Assembly (NCBI GenBank): GCA_021848375.1
Contig: JAJZUR010000085.1
Coordinates: 1-6,389 of the forward strand
DNA length: 6,389 nt
Direction: 5' to 3'
Source of the DNA: Pseudomonadota bacterium
Lineage (GTDB): Bacteria > Pseudomonadota > Gammaproteobacteria > UBA6186 > Azoamicaceae
The notes beneath the pieces were generated by a model. The model did no database searches. It was not told where the DNA came from and saw only the letters and a list, made by a program, of their open reading frames with translations. Of the stretch, positions 1 through 5,432 are shown one piece after another (position 1 is the stretch's first letter; each line of letters opens with the position of its first letter). The translations under genes were made by a program, and so were the position numbers.

Positions 1-10
1 AGCACTATTA

Positions 11-20
11 AATATTTTTA
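11..20. repeat. Left copy of a 10-bp direct repeat bracketing the IS remnant
   Basis: The sequence AATATTTTTA occurs here and, identically, at 974-983. The second copy abuts the presumed end of the insertion sequence. ISL3 elements usually create 8-bp target duplications, so this could be the left duplication. However, the bases next to this copy do not look like an ISL3 terminal repeat, and A/T-only 10-mers recur easily in AT-rich DNA. Confidence 0.3.
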
Positions 21-87
21 TCGCCTTTTCATTCAATCAAATTTATTCTTGGTTCATAATCGTCAGACAAAAATCCTTTTAAAATTC

Positions 88-879
88 CTAAATATCAAGC
101 AGTTTGCGATTTTCTGATTTTCTAACTTTGTCAACCGCTTTTCCTAGATGTTGAGCTACATGAAACTTATCAAACCCTATCTTTTCTTCCGCTCCTGCAA
201 CATTCTTTTTAACCGAATGGATATAAGCAGGCCACATATCCATACTAACGCTTTCTATGCCCGATTTTTGCTTATCCGTTAATTGCTCAAAAAATCCATC
301 CAAGCTTTCTATAGTATGGTCATCTTCTATATGCAGTACTTTTCGTTTATCTCTGTCAGTTACTACTGTGACATACTCGTGCTTTTTTTGATAAGAAGTT
401 TCATCAATACCTATATTTTTTATTTCACTCAATTTTCTTTTTGCAAGACCTCTCTCAACAGCACGCTGCATAATTCCATCAACAGCATTCCAACTCATTT
501 TAAACTGTTCTGCTATCGCTTTAATAGATGCTTCCTTTAACCAGTCAATGATGATTGCTTCAAATAAGGTCGTATAACCCGAATTACCTTCTGCCCAGGG
601 AGTCTTAATAGTTAATATTCCGTGTTCTTTGCAATTAACTCGTAGAACGTTAGCTTCAATAATAGTTTGATATTGACAGGTATCTAAATGCTGCCAACGC
701 TGAATTCTATGATCGTAACCAAGACATGGTTTATTGCAACTTGGGCATATCCCCACCGCTTTATCTGTTAACTCTAACTGAACAACAACCGTCTTTTCTT
801 TTTGTTCCAAAATGACCTCTGTTACTATCCAGGGTTCTCTAACATTAAGTATTTGTGCGTATAAATCTTTGTCTCGCAT
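88..879 (-). CDS. ISL3-family transposase, C-terminally truncated (probable pseudogene)
   Basis: This is the N-terminal two-thirds of a DDE transposase that would cut and join the ends of an ISL3-type element. Over 263 residues I see an ISL3 zinc-finger region (CPSC at 45-48 and C83-K-E-H86-G), a helix-turn-helix segment around 111-145, and the start of the catalytic domain. The first Asp is probably D159 in GIDET, the second D214 in SMDMWPAY, followed by FDKFH at 236-240. The protein ends at a TAG just after an NRKLLDI segment. Family members normally continue for roughly 130-150 more residues, which carry an LKGT-type motif and the catalytic Glu. Without that Glu the product should be inactive. 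The ATG at 879 has a G-run 6 bases upstream as its likely ribosome-binding site. The family call is firm. Whether the missing part lies frameshifted beyond position 1 or is deleted cannot be seen here. Confidence 0.85.
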   Translation of the reverse strand: MRDKDLYAQILNVREPWIVTEVILEQKEKTVVVQLELTDKAVGICPSCNKPCLGYDHRIQRWQHLDTCQYQTIIEANVLRVNCKEHGILTIKTPWAEGNSGYTTLFEAIIIDWLKEASIKAIAEQFKMSWNAVDGIMQRAVERGLAKRKLSEIKNIGIDETSYQKKHEYVTVVTDRDKRKVLHIEDDHTIESLDGFFEQLTDKQKSGIESVSMDMWPAYIHSVKKNVAGAEEKIGFDKFHVAQHLGKAVDKVRKSENRKLLDI

Positions 880-880
880 G

Positions 881-910
881 AAAAACCCCCATTCTTAAAT
901 AACATTGGGG
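881..910 (-). promoter_or_regulatory. Hairpin with T-tract covering the transposase ribosome-binding site
   Basis: On the minus strand CCCCA (910-906) pairs with TGGGG (891-887) around a 14-base loop. A further G and five T residues (885-881) follow, and the ATG comes one base later. The shape is that of a weak intrinsic terminator or attenuator. The G-run of the 3' arm is also the only Shine-Dalgarno-like sequence for the transposase, 6 bases from its ATG. RNA entering from pgk would form the stem and hide that site. RNA started at the transposase's own promoter should begin near 906 and lack most of the 5' arm. The stem is seen directly; the function is inferred. Confidence 0.45.
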
Positions 911-912
911 AA

Positions 913-921
913 AGTATATCA
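913..921 (-). promoter_or_regulatory. Extended -10 promoter candidate for the transposase
   Basis: The minus strand reads TGATATACT, an extended -10 (TGn followed by TATACT at 918-913, one mismatch to TATAAT). No good -35 is visible; TTAGTT and TTTAAA at roughly suitable distances are weak. The predicted start near 906 is about 27 bases before the transposase ATG. Confidence 0.4.
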
Positions 922-946
922 GAATAACTCAACTTTAAACTAAGAC

Positions 947-969
947 CTTACCCACTTAAAAAGGGGAAG
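947..969 (-). repeat. Imperfect hairpin inside the presumed IS terminus, downstream of pgk
   Basis: On the minus strand CTTCCCC (969-963) can pair with GGGTAAG (953-947) across a 9-base loop, with one C/T mismatch. It lies 23 bases past the pgk stop but is not followed by a T-run, so it is not a classical intrinsic terminator for the operon. It may be a subterminal feature of the insertion sequence or an RNA 3'-end stabiliser. Confidence 0.3.
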
Positions 970-973
970 AACC

Positions 974-983
974 AATATTTTTA
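974..983. repeat. Right copy of the 10-bp direct repeat, next to the presumed IS end
   Basis: AATATTTTTA lies between the pgk stop codon and the presumed GG terminus of the element at 972-973. It matches 11-20 exactly. It is a candidate target-site duplication, weakened by its low complexity. Confidence 0.3.
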
Positions 984-991
984 AAATCTTT

Positions 992-2176
992 TTACCGCTT
1001 TTTGGCGCGTTCTTCCAATATGGCAACGGCGGGCAGTACGCGTCCTTCTATGTATTCTAAAAAAGCCCCGCCACCTGTCGAAACATACGAAATATCCTTA
1101 TAAACACCATATTTTTCAATCGCCGCAAGTGTTTCGCCGCCACCCGCCAAAGCATATGCACTTGAAGCTGCAATGGCCTTTGCAAGTGCTCGGGTTCCTT
1201 CCCCGAAAGCATCCATTTCAAAAATACCAATGGGCCCATTCCAAATAATGGTACCCGCTTTTTGTAATATCGCTTCATAAGCGCGGCTAGTTGCCTTACC
1301 GACGTCGAAGATTTTCTCGTTTTTTTTAATGTCCCTAAAATGAATAATCGGATGCTTAAAATCAGTTTCTAATAAACCGGTCGCAACGATAGCATCCGAT
1401 GGCATAATTACATTGACGCCTCGTCCTCTTGCAAATTCTATCAGTTCTTTTGCAACGGGTATTAGACTCGGTTCATGTAAAGAATCGCCTATGGGTTGCC
1501 CTATTGCTGCCAAAAACGTATTCGCAATGCCGCCTCCGACAATTAACGTATCAACGCGAGGGATCAAGGTTTTTAAGATCTGCAATTTACCCGAAACTTT
1601 AGAGCCCCCAACAATTGCCACTAATGGGCGTTTGGGGTTATCTAAAACATGATGTAATGCGTTTAATTCTGCTATCAGTAACGGTCCCGCCACTACAATA
1701 GGCGCAAATTGGGCAACGCCAACAGTGGAGGCTTGGGCGCGATGTGCGGTCGCAAATGCATCCATCACAAACACATCACATAGCGCTGCCATGCGTTTGG
1801 CTAATTTTGCATCATTTTTTTCTTCACCCAAATTAAATCGAACATTTTCACATAAGACAATTTCTTTCTTAGCAACGGCCACACCGCCTAACCAGTCTGG
1901 TACAAAACGAACGGGTTGCTTGATTAATTCAGCTAATCTAACCGCGATAGGCTTTAAAGAAAAAGCCGCTGTATATTCTCCCTCCGCAGGACGGCCTAAA
2001 TGAGATATCAGAATAATGCGGGCATTTTTTTTTAAACAATATTCTAGCGTTGGTAGAATGGCGCGGATCCGAAAATCATTTAAGATCTTACCCTCTTGCA
2101 GGGGAACATTGAGATCAACTCGGATTAAAACCCGCTGGTCATCAAGCTTAATCTCTTTTAGCGTCAGCATTGTCAT
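992..2176 (-). CDS. pgk: Phosphoglycerate kinase
   Basis: This cytosolic enzyme transfers phosphate between 1,3-bisphosphoglycerate and ADP, giving 3-phosphoglycerate and ATP, reversibly. The 394-residue length is normal for bacterial Pgk. Visible motifs are the family signature RVLIRVDLNVP at 15-25, the substrate-site SHLGRP at 58-63, ENVRF at 110-114, the nucleotide-site GGSKVSGK at 190-197, GPIGIFE at 314-320, and a C-terminal TGGGAFLE at 367-374. The usual GGGD(T/S) nucleotide-loop motif reads GGGET at 345-349, a conservative Asp-to-Glu change. I chose the ATG at 2176, two bases after the gap stop, because homology starts there. A longer in-frame start at 2236 would overlap gap by 58 bases. 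A second ATG at 2170 is also possible. The ribosome-binding site is weak, so translation is probably coupled to gap. It is the last gene of the operon and the insertion sequence begins within about 20 bases of its stop. Confidence 0.97.
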   Translation of the reverse strand: MTMLTLKEIKLDDQRVLIRVDLNVPLQEGKILNDFRIRAILPTLEYCLKKNARIILISHLGRPAEGEYTAAFSLKPIAVRLAELIKQPVRFVPDWLGGVAVAKKEIVLCENVRFNLGEEKNDAKLAKRMAALCDVFVMDAFATAHRAQASTVGVAQFAPIVVAGPLLIAELNALHHVLDNPKRPLVAIVGGSKVSGKLQILKTLIPRVDTLIVGGGIANTFLAAIGQPIGDSLHEPSLIPVAKELIEFARGRGVNVIMPSDAIVATGLLETDFKHPIIHFRDIKKNEKIFDVGKATSRAYEAILQKAGTIIWNGPIGIFEMDAFGEGTRALAKAIAASSAYALAGGGETLAAIEKYGVYKDISYVSTGGGAFLEYIEGRVLPAVAILEERAKKR

Positions 2177-2178
2177 GA

Positions 2179-3186
2179 CTATTTCGCATTGATCATAGCG
2201 AGCGCCGTATCGAGCATTCGATTCGAAAATCCCCACTCGTTATCGTACCACGATAATACTTTCACCAAATTGCCTATCACTTTGGTTTCGGAAGTATCAT
2301 AAATAGAAGAAGCAGGGTTATGATTAAAATCAATCGACACCAACGGTTTTTCATTGATTGCTAAGATCCCGTACAATGAACCCGCAGCGGCATTTTTTAA
2401 TATGGTATGTATTTCAGATACGGTCGTTTCACGTCCTGCTATAAAAGACAAATCCACGACCGACACATTTAATACCGGCACACGCATGGACATCCCATCC
2501 AGTTTTCCTTTTAGTTCAGGTAAGACTAAACCAACGGAGGCTGCTGCACCTGTTTTGGTTGGGATCATGGATTGCGTCGCAGAGCGCGCCCGTCTTATAT
2601 CCGTATGATACACGTCACACAAAACTTGATCATTGGTATACGCATGAATAGTGGTCATCAAACCACTTACAACACCTATAGCATCATGGAGGGGTTTTAC
2701 CAATGGCACCAAACAATTGGTCGTACAAGACGCATTTGAAACAACGGTGTCTTCAGCTTTCAAGGTATGGTGATTCACACCATAAACAATGGTTGGCAAA
2801 TCATCCCCAGCAGGGGCCGAGATTAAAACTTTTTTAGCGCCTGCCGTTAAATGCACACTCGCTTTTCCTTTACTCGCAAAGAGTCCGGTGCATTCTAAGA
2901 CAATGTCGATGTCTAAAGCCTTCCAAGGTAATTTTTCAGGAGAACGTTCTCTAAACGCATGGATTACATCGCCATTGATGACTAAATTTTCATCTGTTGC
3001 GCTAACCGTTCCATTAAAATAGCCATGGGTAGAATCATATTGGGTAAGATGGGCATTGGTATGCGGATCGCCTAAATCGTTAATCGCCACAATTTTTATC
3101 TGGTGATTGCGCTTGGATTCGTACAACGCGCGTAAGATATTACGCCCAATGCGCCCATATCCATTAATAGCTATTTTGATGGTCAT
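2179..3186 (-). CDS. gap: Type I glyceraldehyde-3-phosphate dehydrogenase
   Basis: The enzyme oxidises and phosphorylates glyceraldehyde-3-phosphate to 1,3-bisphosphoglycerate with NAD(P), in the cytosol, feeding the product directly to Pgk. The 335-residue length is typical. An N-terminal Rossmann segment INGYGRIGR lies at 7-15, the catalytic cysteine is C154 in the ASCTTNC motif, and the partner histidine is probably H181 in TTIHAYT. D37 in AINDLGD sits where NAD-preferring enzymes keep an Asp. The segment before RRAR reads DVYH (191-194) where many NAD enzymes have a Leu-Pro pair. I recall the DVYH form as common in several proteobacteria, so cofactor preference is left open. The ATG at 3186 overlaps the tkt stop as ATGA, and AAGGAG precedes it at 7-bp scale spacing, so the start is firm. 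The gene forms the middle of the tkt-gap-pgk unit. Confidence 0.97.
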   Translation of the reverse strand: MTIKIAINGYGRIGRNILRALYESKRNHQIKIVAINDLGDPHTNAHLTQYDSTHGYFNGTVSATDENLVINGDVIHAFRERSPEKLPWKALDIDIVLECTGLFASKGKASVHLTAGAKKVLISAPAGDDLPTIVYGVNHHTLKAEDTVVSNASCTTNCLVPLVKPLHDAIGVVSGLMTTIHAYTNDQVLCDVYHTDIRRARSATQSMIPTKTGAAASVGLVLPELKGKLDGMSMRVPVLNVSVVDLSFIAGRETTVSEIHTILKNAAAGSLYGILAINEKPLVSIDFNHNPASSIYDTSETKVIGNLVKVLSWYDNEWGFSNRMLDTALAMINAK

Positions 3187-5198
3187 ACTAACTCCTTGTT
3201 CTTTGTCAACACTTTTTTCACCGTTAAAATAATCGCATCCACAGTGATCCCTAGCGCTTCATATACTTTTGACCCAGGCGCAGATTCTCCATAACGATCA
3301 ACCCCCAATACAGCACCTTCACGTCCCACCCATTGATACCAGCAATGGGTTGATCCAGCCTCAATTGCTACCCGTTGTTTCACCGTTGGCGGCAAAACTG
3401 CCGTTTGATAAGCTAATTCTTGAGCCTGAAAGACATCCGTAGATGGCATAGAAACCACCCGGATCTGAAAACCTTCCGCTTGCATTTGTTTTGCCGCCAC
3501 CACTGCCAATGAAACCTCTGAACCCGTTGCAATTAAAATGGCGTCAGGCGTACCTTCACATTCTACTAAGATATAGCCACCACGCGCAATGTTATGGATT
3601 TGTTTTAGCGTTTTCACTTGATGTGGAACAGATTGCCGCGTTAATGCCAACGCAGTTGGACCTTCCGTGCGCTTTAAGGCTGCATCCCACGCGACTGCCG
3701 TTTCCGTTGCATCGCAGGGGCGCCATAGCGAAACATTTGGCGTCATTCTTAAGATATTTAAATGTTCAATTGGTTGATGAGTTGGTCCATCTTCTCCTAA
3801 TCCAATGGAATCGTGGCTATAAACAAAAATAACCCGTATTTTCATTAATGCAGCCAACCGCACCGCATTACGCGCGTAGTCCAGAAAAGTTAAAAACGTT
3901 CCACCATAAGGAATAAATCCACCATGTAATGCAATGCCATTCATAACGGCAGACATTCCAAATTCACGCACTCCATAATAAATATAATTACCTTTGAATT
4001 GATGCGGGCCGATCGCCGTAGAGTGTTTTGTAAACGTTAAATTCGACTCTGAGAGATCTGCTGATCCGCCAAATAGTTCTGGCAAACGTTCGCACAGAAA
4101 ATCAAGTGTATTTTGCGAGGCTTTGCGCGTTGCACAATTTTCTTTTTTGGCTTCAACTGTCTCAATAAACTCGGCAAACTGATCGAGATACCCGTCTGGC
4201 AATTCCCCAGTTAAGCGCCGCTGTAATTCGGTTGCAAGCACTGGAAACTGTCCTTGATAAGCATTCCATTTTTTTTGCCACTCTGCTTCCCGCTTTTCGC
4301 CAATCGCCCGTGCATTCCAAGCTGCATAAATCTCAGAGGGGATCACGAAAGGCTCATATTGCCATCCCAACTTTTCACGTGCGCCTTTCACTTCTGCTTC
4401 ACCTAAGGCCGAACCATGACATTTTTCACTCCCCGCCAAATGCGGTGCGCCAAATCCAATAATGGTTTTACAACAAATTAAGGTTGGCTGCTCGGTATTC
4501 GCTTTAGCCTGTAAAATGGCGGCCTTTACCATTTCAGGATTATGTCCATCGATTCCTTTGATGACATGCCAACCATAGGCTTCAAAACGTTTCGGGGTAT
4601 CATCTAAAAACCATTGTGCGACTTTGCCATCAATTGAGATCCCATTATCATCCCAAAACACAATCAGTTTTCCTAAGCCTAAAGTTCCTGCAAGCGATCC
4701 TGCTTCATGAGAGATCCCTTCCATTAAACAACCGTCTCCCACAAAACAATACGTAAAGTGATCAATAATGGCATGATTCTCGCGATTAAAAGTCTCTGCT
4801 AAAATGGCCTCGGCCATGGCCATCCCAACTGCATTTGCTAAACCTTGTCCAAGCGGCCCTGTCGTCGTTTCAACGCCTGGCGTCAAGCGATATTCCGGGT
4901 GGCCCGGAGTTTTTGAATGCAATTGTCGAAATTGTTTGAGATCTTCAACAGACAATTCATATCCGGTTAAATGCAATAAAGCATATTGCAACATCGAACC
5001 GTGGCCATTGGATAAAATAAATCGATCACGATTTGGCCAAGCAGGGTTTAAAGGGTTATGCTGCAAAAAATCATTCCATAATACTTCTGCAATATCGGCC
5101 ATGCCCATTGGCATCCCCGGATGCCCAGAATTGGCTCTTTGGACAGCATCCATACTTAAGGCGCGAATTGCATTAGCTAATTCGAATCGGGACGGCAT
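3183..5198 (-). CDS. tkt: Transketolase
   Basis: This thiamine-diphosphate enzyme moves two-carbon ketol units between sugar phosphates, linking the pentose phosphate pathway to glyceraldehyde-3-phosphate, the substrate of the next gene. The 671 residues match bacterial transketolases (about 660-670). Visible parts are transketolase signature 1 around 12-32 (with SGHPGMPMG), H66 in SNGHGS, GPLGQG at 114-119, the ThDP/Mg motif from GDG (154-156) to N185, and the catalytic Glu E412 in VREFGMSA. The second signature GEDGPTHQP follows at 468-476 with H474, and the C-terminal domain covers the last ~140 residues. I chose the ATG at 5198: it is preceded by AGGAG and gives MPSRFELANAIR, the usual family start. 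An upstream ATG at 5252 would add 18 residues with no family resemblance. It is first in the operon and its stop overlaps gap. Confidence 0.97.
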   Translation of the reverse strand: MPSRFELANAIRALSMDAVQRANSGHPGMPMGMADIAEVLWNDFLQHNPLNPAWPNRDRFILSNGHGSMLQYALLHLTGYELSVEDLKQFRQLHSKTPGHPEYRLTPGVETTTGPLGQGLANAVGMAMAEAILAETFNRENHAIIDHFTYCFVGDGCLMEGISHEAGSLAGTLGLGKLIVFWDDNGISIDGKVAQWFLDDTPKRFEAYGWHVIKGIDGHNPEMVKAAILQAKANTEQPTLICCKTIIGFGAPHLAGSEKCHGSALGEAEVKGAREKLGWQYEPFVIPSEIYAAWNARAIGEKREAEWQKKWNAYQGQFPVLATELQRRLTGELPDGYLDQFAEFIETVEAKKENCATRKASQNTLDFLCERLPELFGGSADLSESNLTFTKHSTAIGPHQFKGNYIYYGVREFGMSAVMNGIALHGGFIPYGGTFLTFLDYARNAVRLAALMKIRVIFVYSHDSIGLGEDGPTHQPIEHLNILRMTPNVSLWRPCDATETAVAWDAALKRTEGPTALALTRQSVPHQVKTLKQIHNIARGGYILVECEGTPDAILIATGSEVSLAVVAAKQMQAEGFQIRVVSMPSTDVFQAQELAYQTAVLPPTVKQRVAIEAGSTHCWYQWVGREGAVLGVDRYGESAPGSKVYEALGITVDAIILTVKKVLTKNKELV
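3192..3197 (-). promoter_or_regulatory. Strong ribosome-binding site for gap, inside the end of tkt
   Basis: AAGGAG lies 5 bases before the gap ATG, within the last codons of tkt. It fixes the gap start at 3186 and, with the ATGA overlap, favours coupled translation or reinitiation. Confidence 0.75.
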
Positions 5199-5208
5199 AC
5201 AGAAGAGT

Positions 5209-5213
5209 CTCCT
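5209..5213 (-). promoter_or_regulatory. Ribosome-binding site deciding the tkt start
   Basis: AGGAG is 10 bases before the ATG at 5198 (8-11 depending on the register chosen). It supports this start over the in-frame ATG at 5252, which has no comparable site. Confidence 0.6.
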
Positions 5214-5242
5214 AACTAGATTAATATAAAAAATGAAAATTG

Positions 5243-5272
5243 ATTGTATCATCCAAATCAGTTGGCACTCTA
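5243..5272 (-). promoter_or_regulatory. Candidate promoter of the tkt-gap-pgk operon
   Basis: The minus strand carries TGATACAAT, an extended -10 with TACAAT at 5248-5243 (one mismatch to TATAAT). A poor -35, TAGAGT, lies 18 bases upstream at 5272-5267. The predicted start near 5236 gives a leader of about 38 bases. A rival -10 (TATAAA at about 5293-5288) has no good -35 and would make a leader of over 80 bases. An upstream promoter outside the window is unlikely because the next gene is divergent. Confidence 0.35.
5258..5269. repeat. TCAGTTnnnACT element, copy 1, over the tkt promoter spacer
   Basis: TCAGTTGGCACT shares nine fixed bases with 5284-5295, 26 bases away. It overlaps the candidate tkt -35/spacer region, so it could be an operator half. 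Two copies are weak evidence. Confidence 0.25.
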
Positions 5273-5283
5273 TGCGCCTGATG

Positions 5284-5297
5284 TCAGTTTATACTGA
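5284..5297. repeat. TCAGTTnnnACT element, copy 2, itself a short palindrome
   Basis: TCAGTTTATACTGA has perfect 5-base arms (TCAGT/ACTGA) around TTAT, and its first 12 bases match the 5258-5269 element. It lies upstream of the tkt promoter candidate. The symmetry suggests a dimeric regulator could bind, but no regulator is known. Confidence 0.3.
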
Positions 5298-5345
5298 TTT
5301 TTTATATAGTTATAATTCCCGCCGTAATTTACAGGTCAAGACAGG

Positions 5346-5401
5346 CTATGAAATATACTATGAAGTATTGACATTAATTTGCTTCATAGTATAATTCATA
5401 G
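5346..5401. promoter_or_regulatory. Four-site symmetrical operator: 20-bp inverted repeat around the AlbA_2 gene promoter
   Basis: The left arm (5346-5365) and right arm (5382-5401) are inverted copies matching at 19 of 20 positions, separated by 16 bases. Each arm holds two heptamers spaced 12 bp apart: CTATGAA at 5346 and 5358, and TTCATAG at 5383 and 5395. The dyad centre is at 5373.5. The -35 lies in the central gap and the -10 lies between the two right-hand heptamers, so a bound protein would block RNA polymerase. No T-tract follows, so it is not a terminator. The symmetry is seen directly; repression is inferred. The binding protein is unknown; the downstream gene product is one candidate. 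Confidence 0.75.
5368..5395 (+). promoter_or_regulatory. Consensus sigma-70 promoter of the AlbA_2 gene
   Basis: TTGACA (5368-5373) and TATAAT (5390-5395) are both perfect and separated by 16 bp. The predicted start is near 5402, which gives a leader of about 30 bases. A fully consensus promoter inside an operator is typical of a gene that is strongly repressed until induced. Confidence 0.8.
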
Positions 5402-5402
5402 T

Positions 5403-5432
5403 ATGCAATTTGAAACCATGAGGATAATTTAA
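5403..5432 (+). other. Nine-codon leader ORF overlapping the AlbA_2 gene start
   Basis: An ATG at or next to the predicted transcription start opens MQFETMRII and ends in TAA, whose last base is the A of the next ATG (TAATG). It also contains the downstream Shine-Dalgarno sequence. It could be a leaderless coupling peptide or a chance frame; nothing here shows it is translated. Confidence 0.2.

Larger units (their letters stand above)
1..973 (-). mobile_element. Partial ISL3-family insertion sequence, incomplete at the window's left side
   Basis: This stretch contains an ISL3-type transposase gene with about 94 bases of non-coding leader between its start codon and the place where I put the element's end. 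On the minus strand that end reads GGTTCTTCCCC, beginning near 973. ISL3 elements often begin with GG and carry imperfect terminal inverted repeats, so the boundary is plausible but inferred. The other end is not identified. A convincing inverted copy (GGGGAAGAACC on the minus strand) is absent from 1-90, where the best match is only GGTTC on the plus strand at 51-55. Complete ISL3 elements are usually about 1.2-1.5 kb with a transposase of about 400 codons, so this copy is either deleted at its 3' side or continues, broken, beyond the window. It lies directly downstream of the glycolytic operon and in the same orientation. Confidence 0.6.

Noticed and set aside
51..56. GGTTC as the other terminal repeat of the insertion sequence
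   Set aside because: Only five bases match the end at 973, and the flanking 8-mers do not match each other.
283..540. Plus-strand open frame inside the transposase
   Set aside because: Antisense shadow of the transposase; composition is low-complexity Phe/Tyr/Ser with no domain.
1413..2003. Plus-strand frames of 79 and 92 codons antisense to pgk
   Set aside because: They lie wholly within a well-supported gene and show no family features.
2177..2236. Longer pgk start at 2236 adding 20 residues
   Set aside because: It would overlap the end of gap by 58 bases, and the added residues have no Pgk resemblance; the ATG at 2176 follows the gap stop directly.
3491..5229. Plus-strand frames of 76-141 codons antisense to tkt
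   Set aside because: Shadows of transketolase coding sequence; no domain or credible start context.
5199..5252. Longer tkt start at 5252 adding 18 residues
   Set aside because: The extra hydrophobic-looking stretch translates the leader and the ribosome-binding site; family homology starts at the ATG at 5198.
5352..5379. Mirror-image minus-strand promoter inside the dyad that could drive tkt
   Set aside because: The mirrored -10 is TATATT but the -35 position reads AATTAA, a poor match, and the leader would be over 140 bases.
5346..5401. Inverted repeat read as a terminator or a small transposable (MITE-like) element
   Set aside because: No T-run follows either arm, the GC content is low, both promoter hexamers lie inside it, and there is no flanking duplication; an operator fits better.
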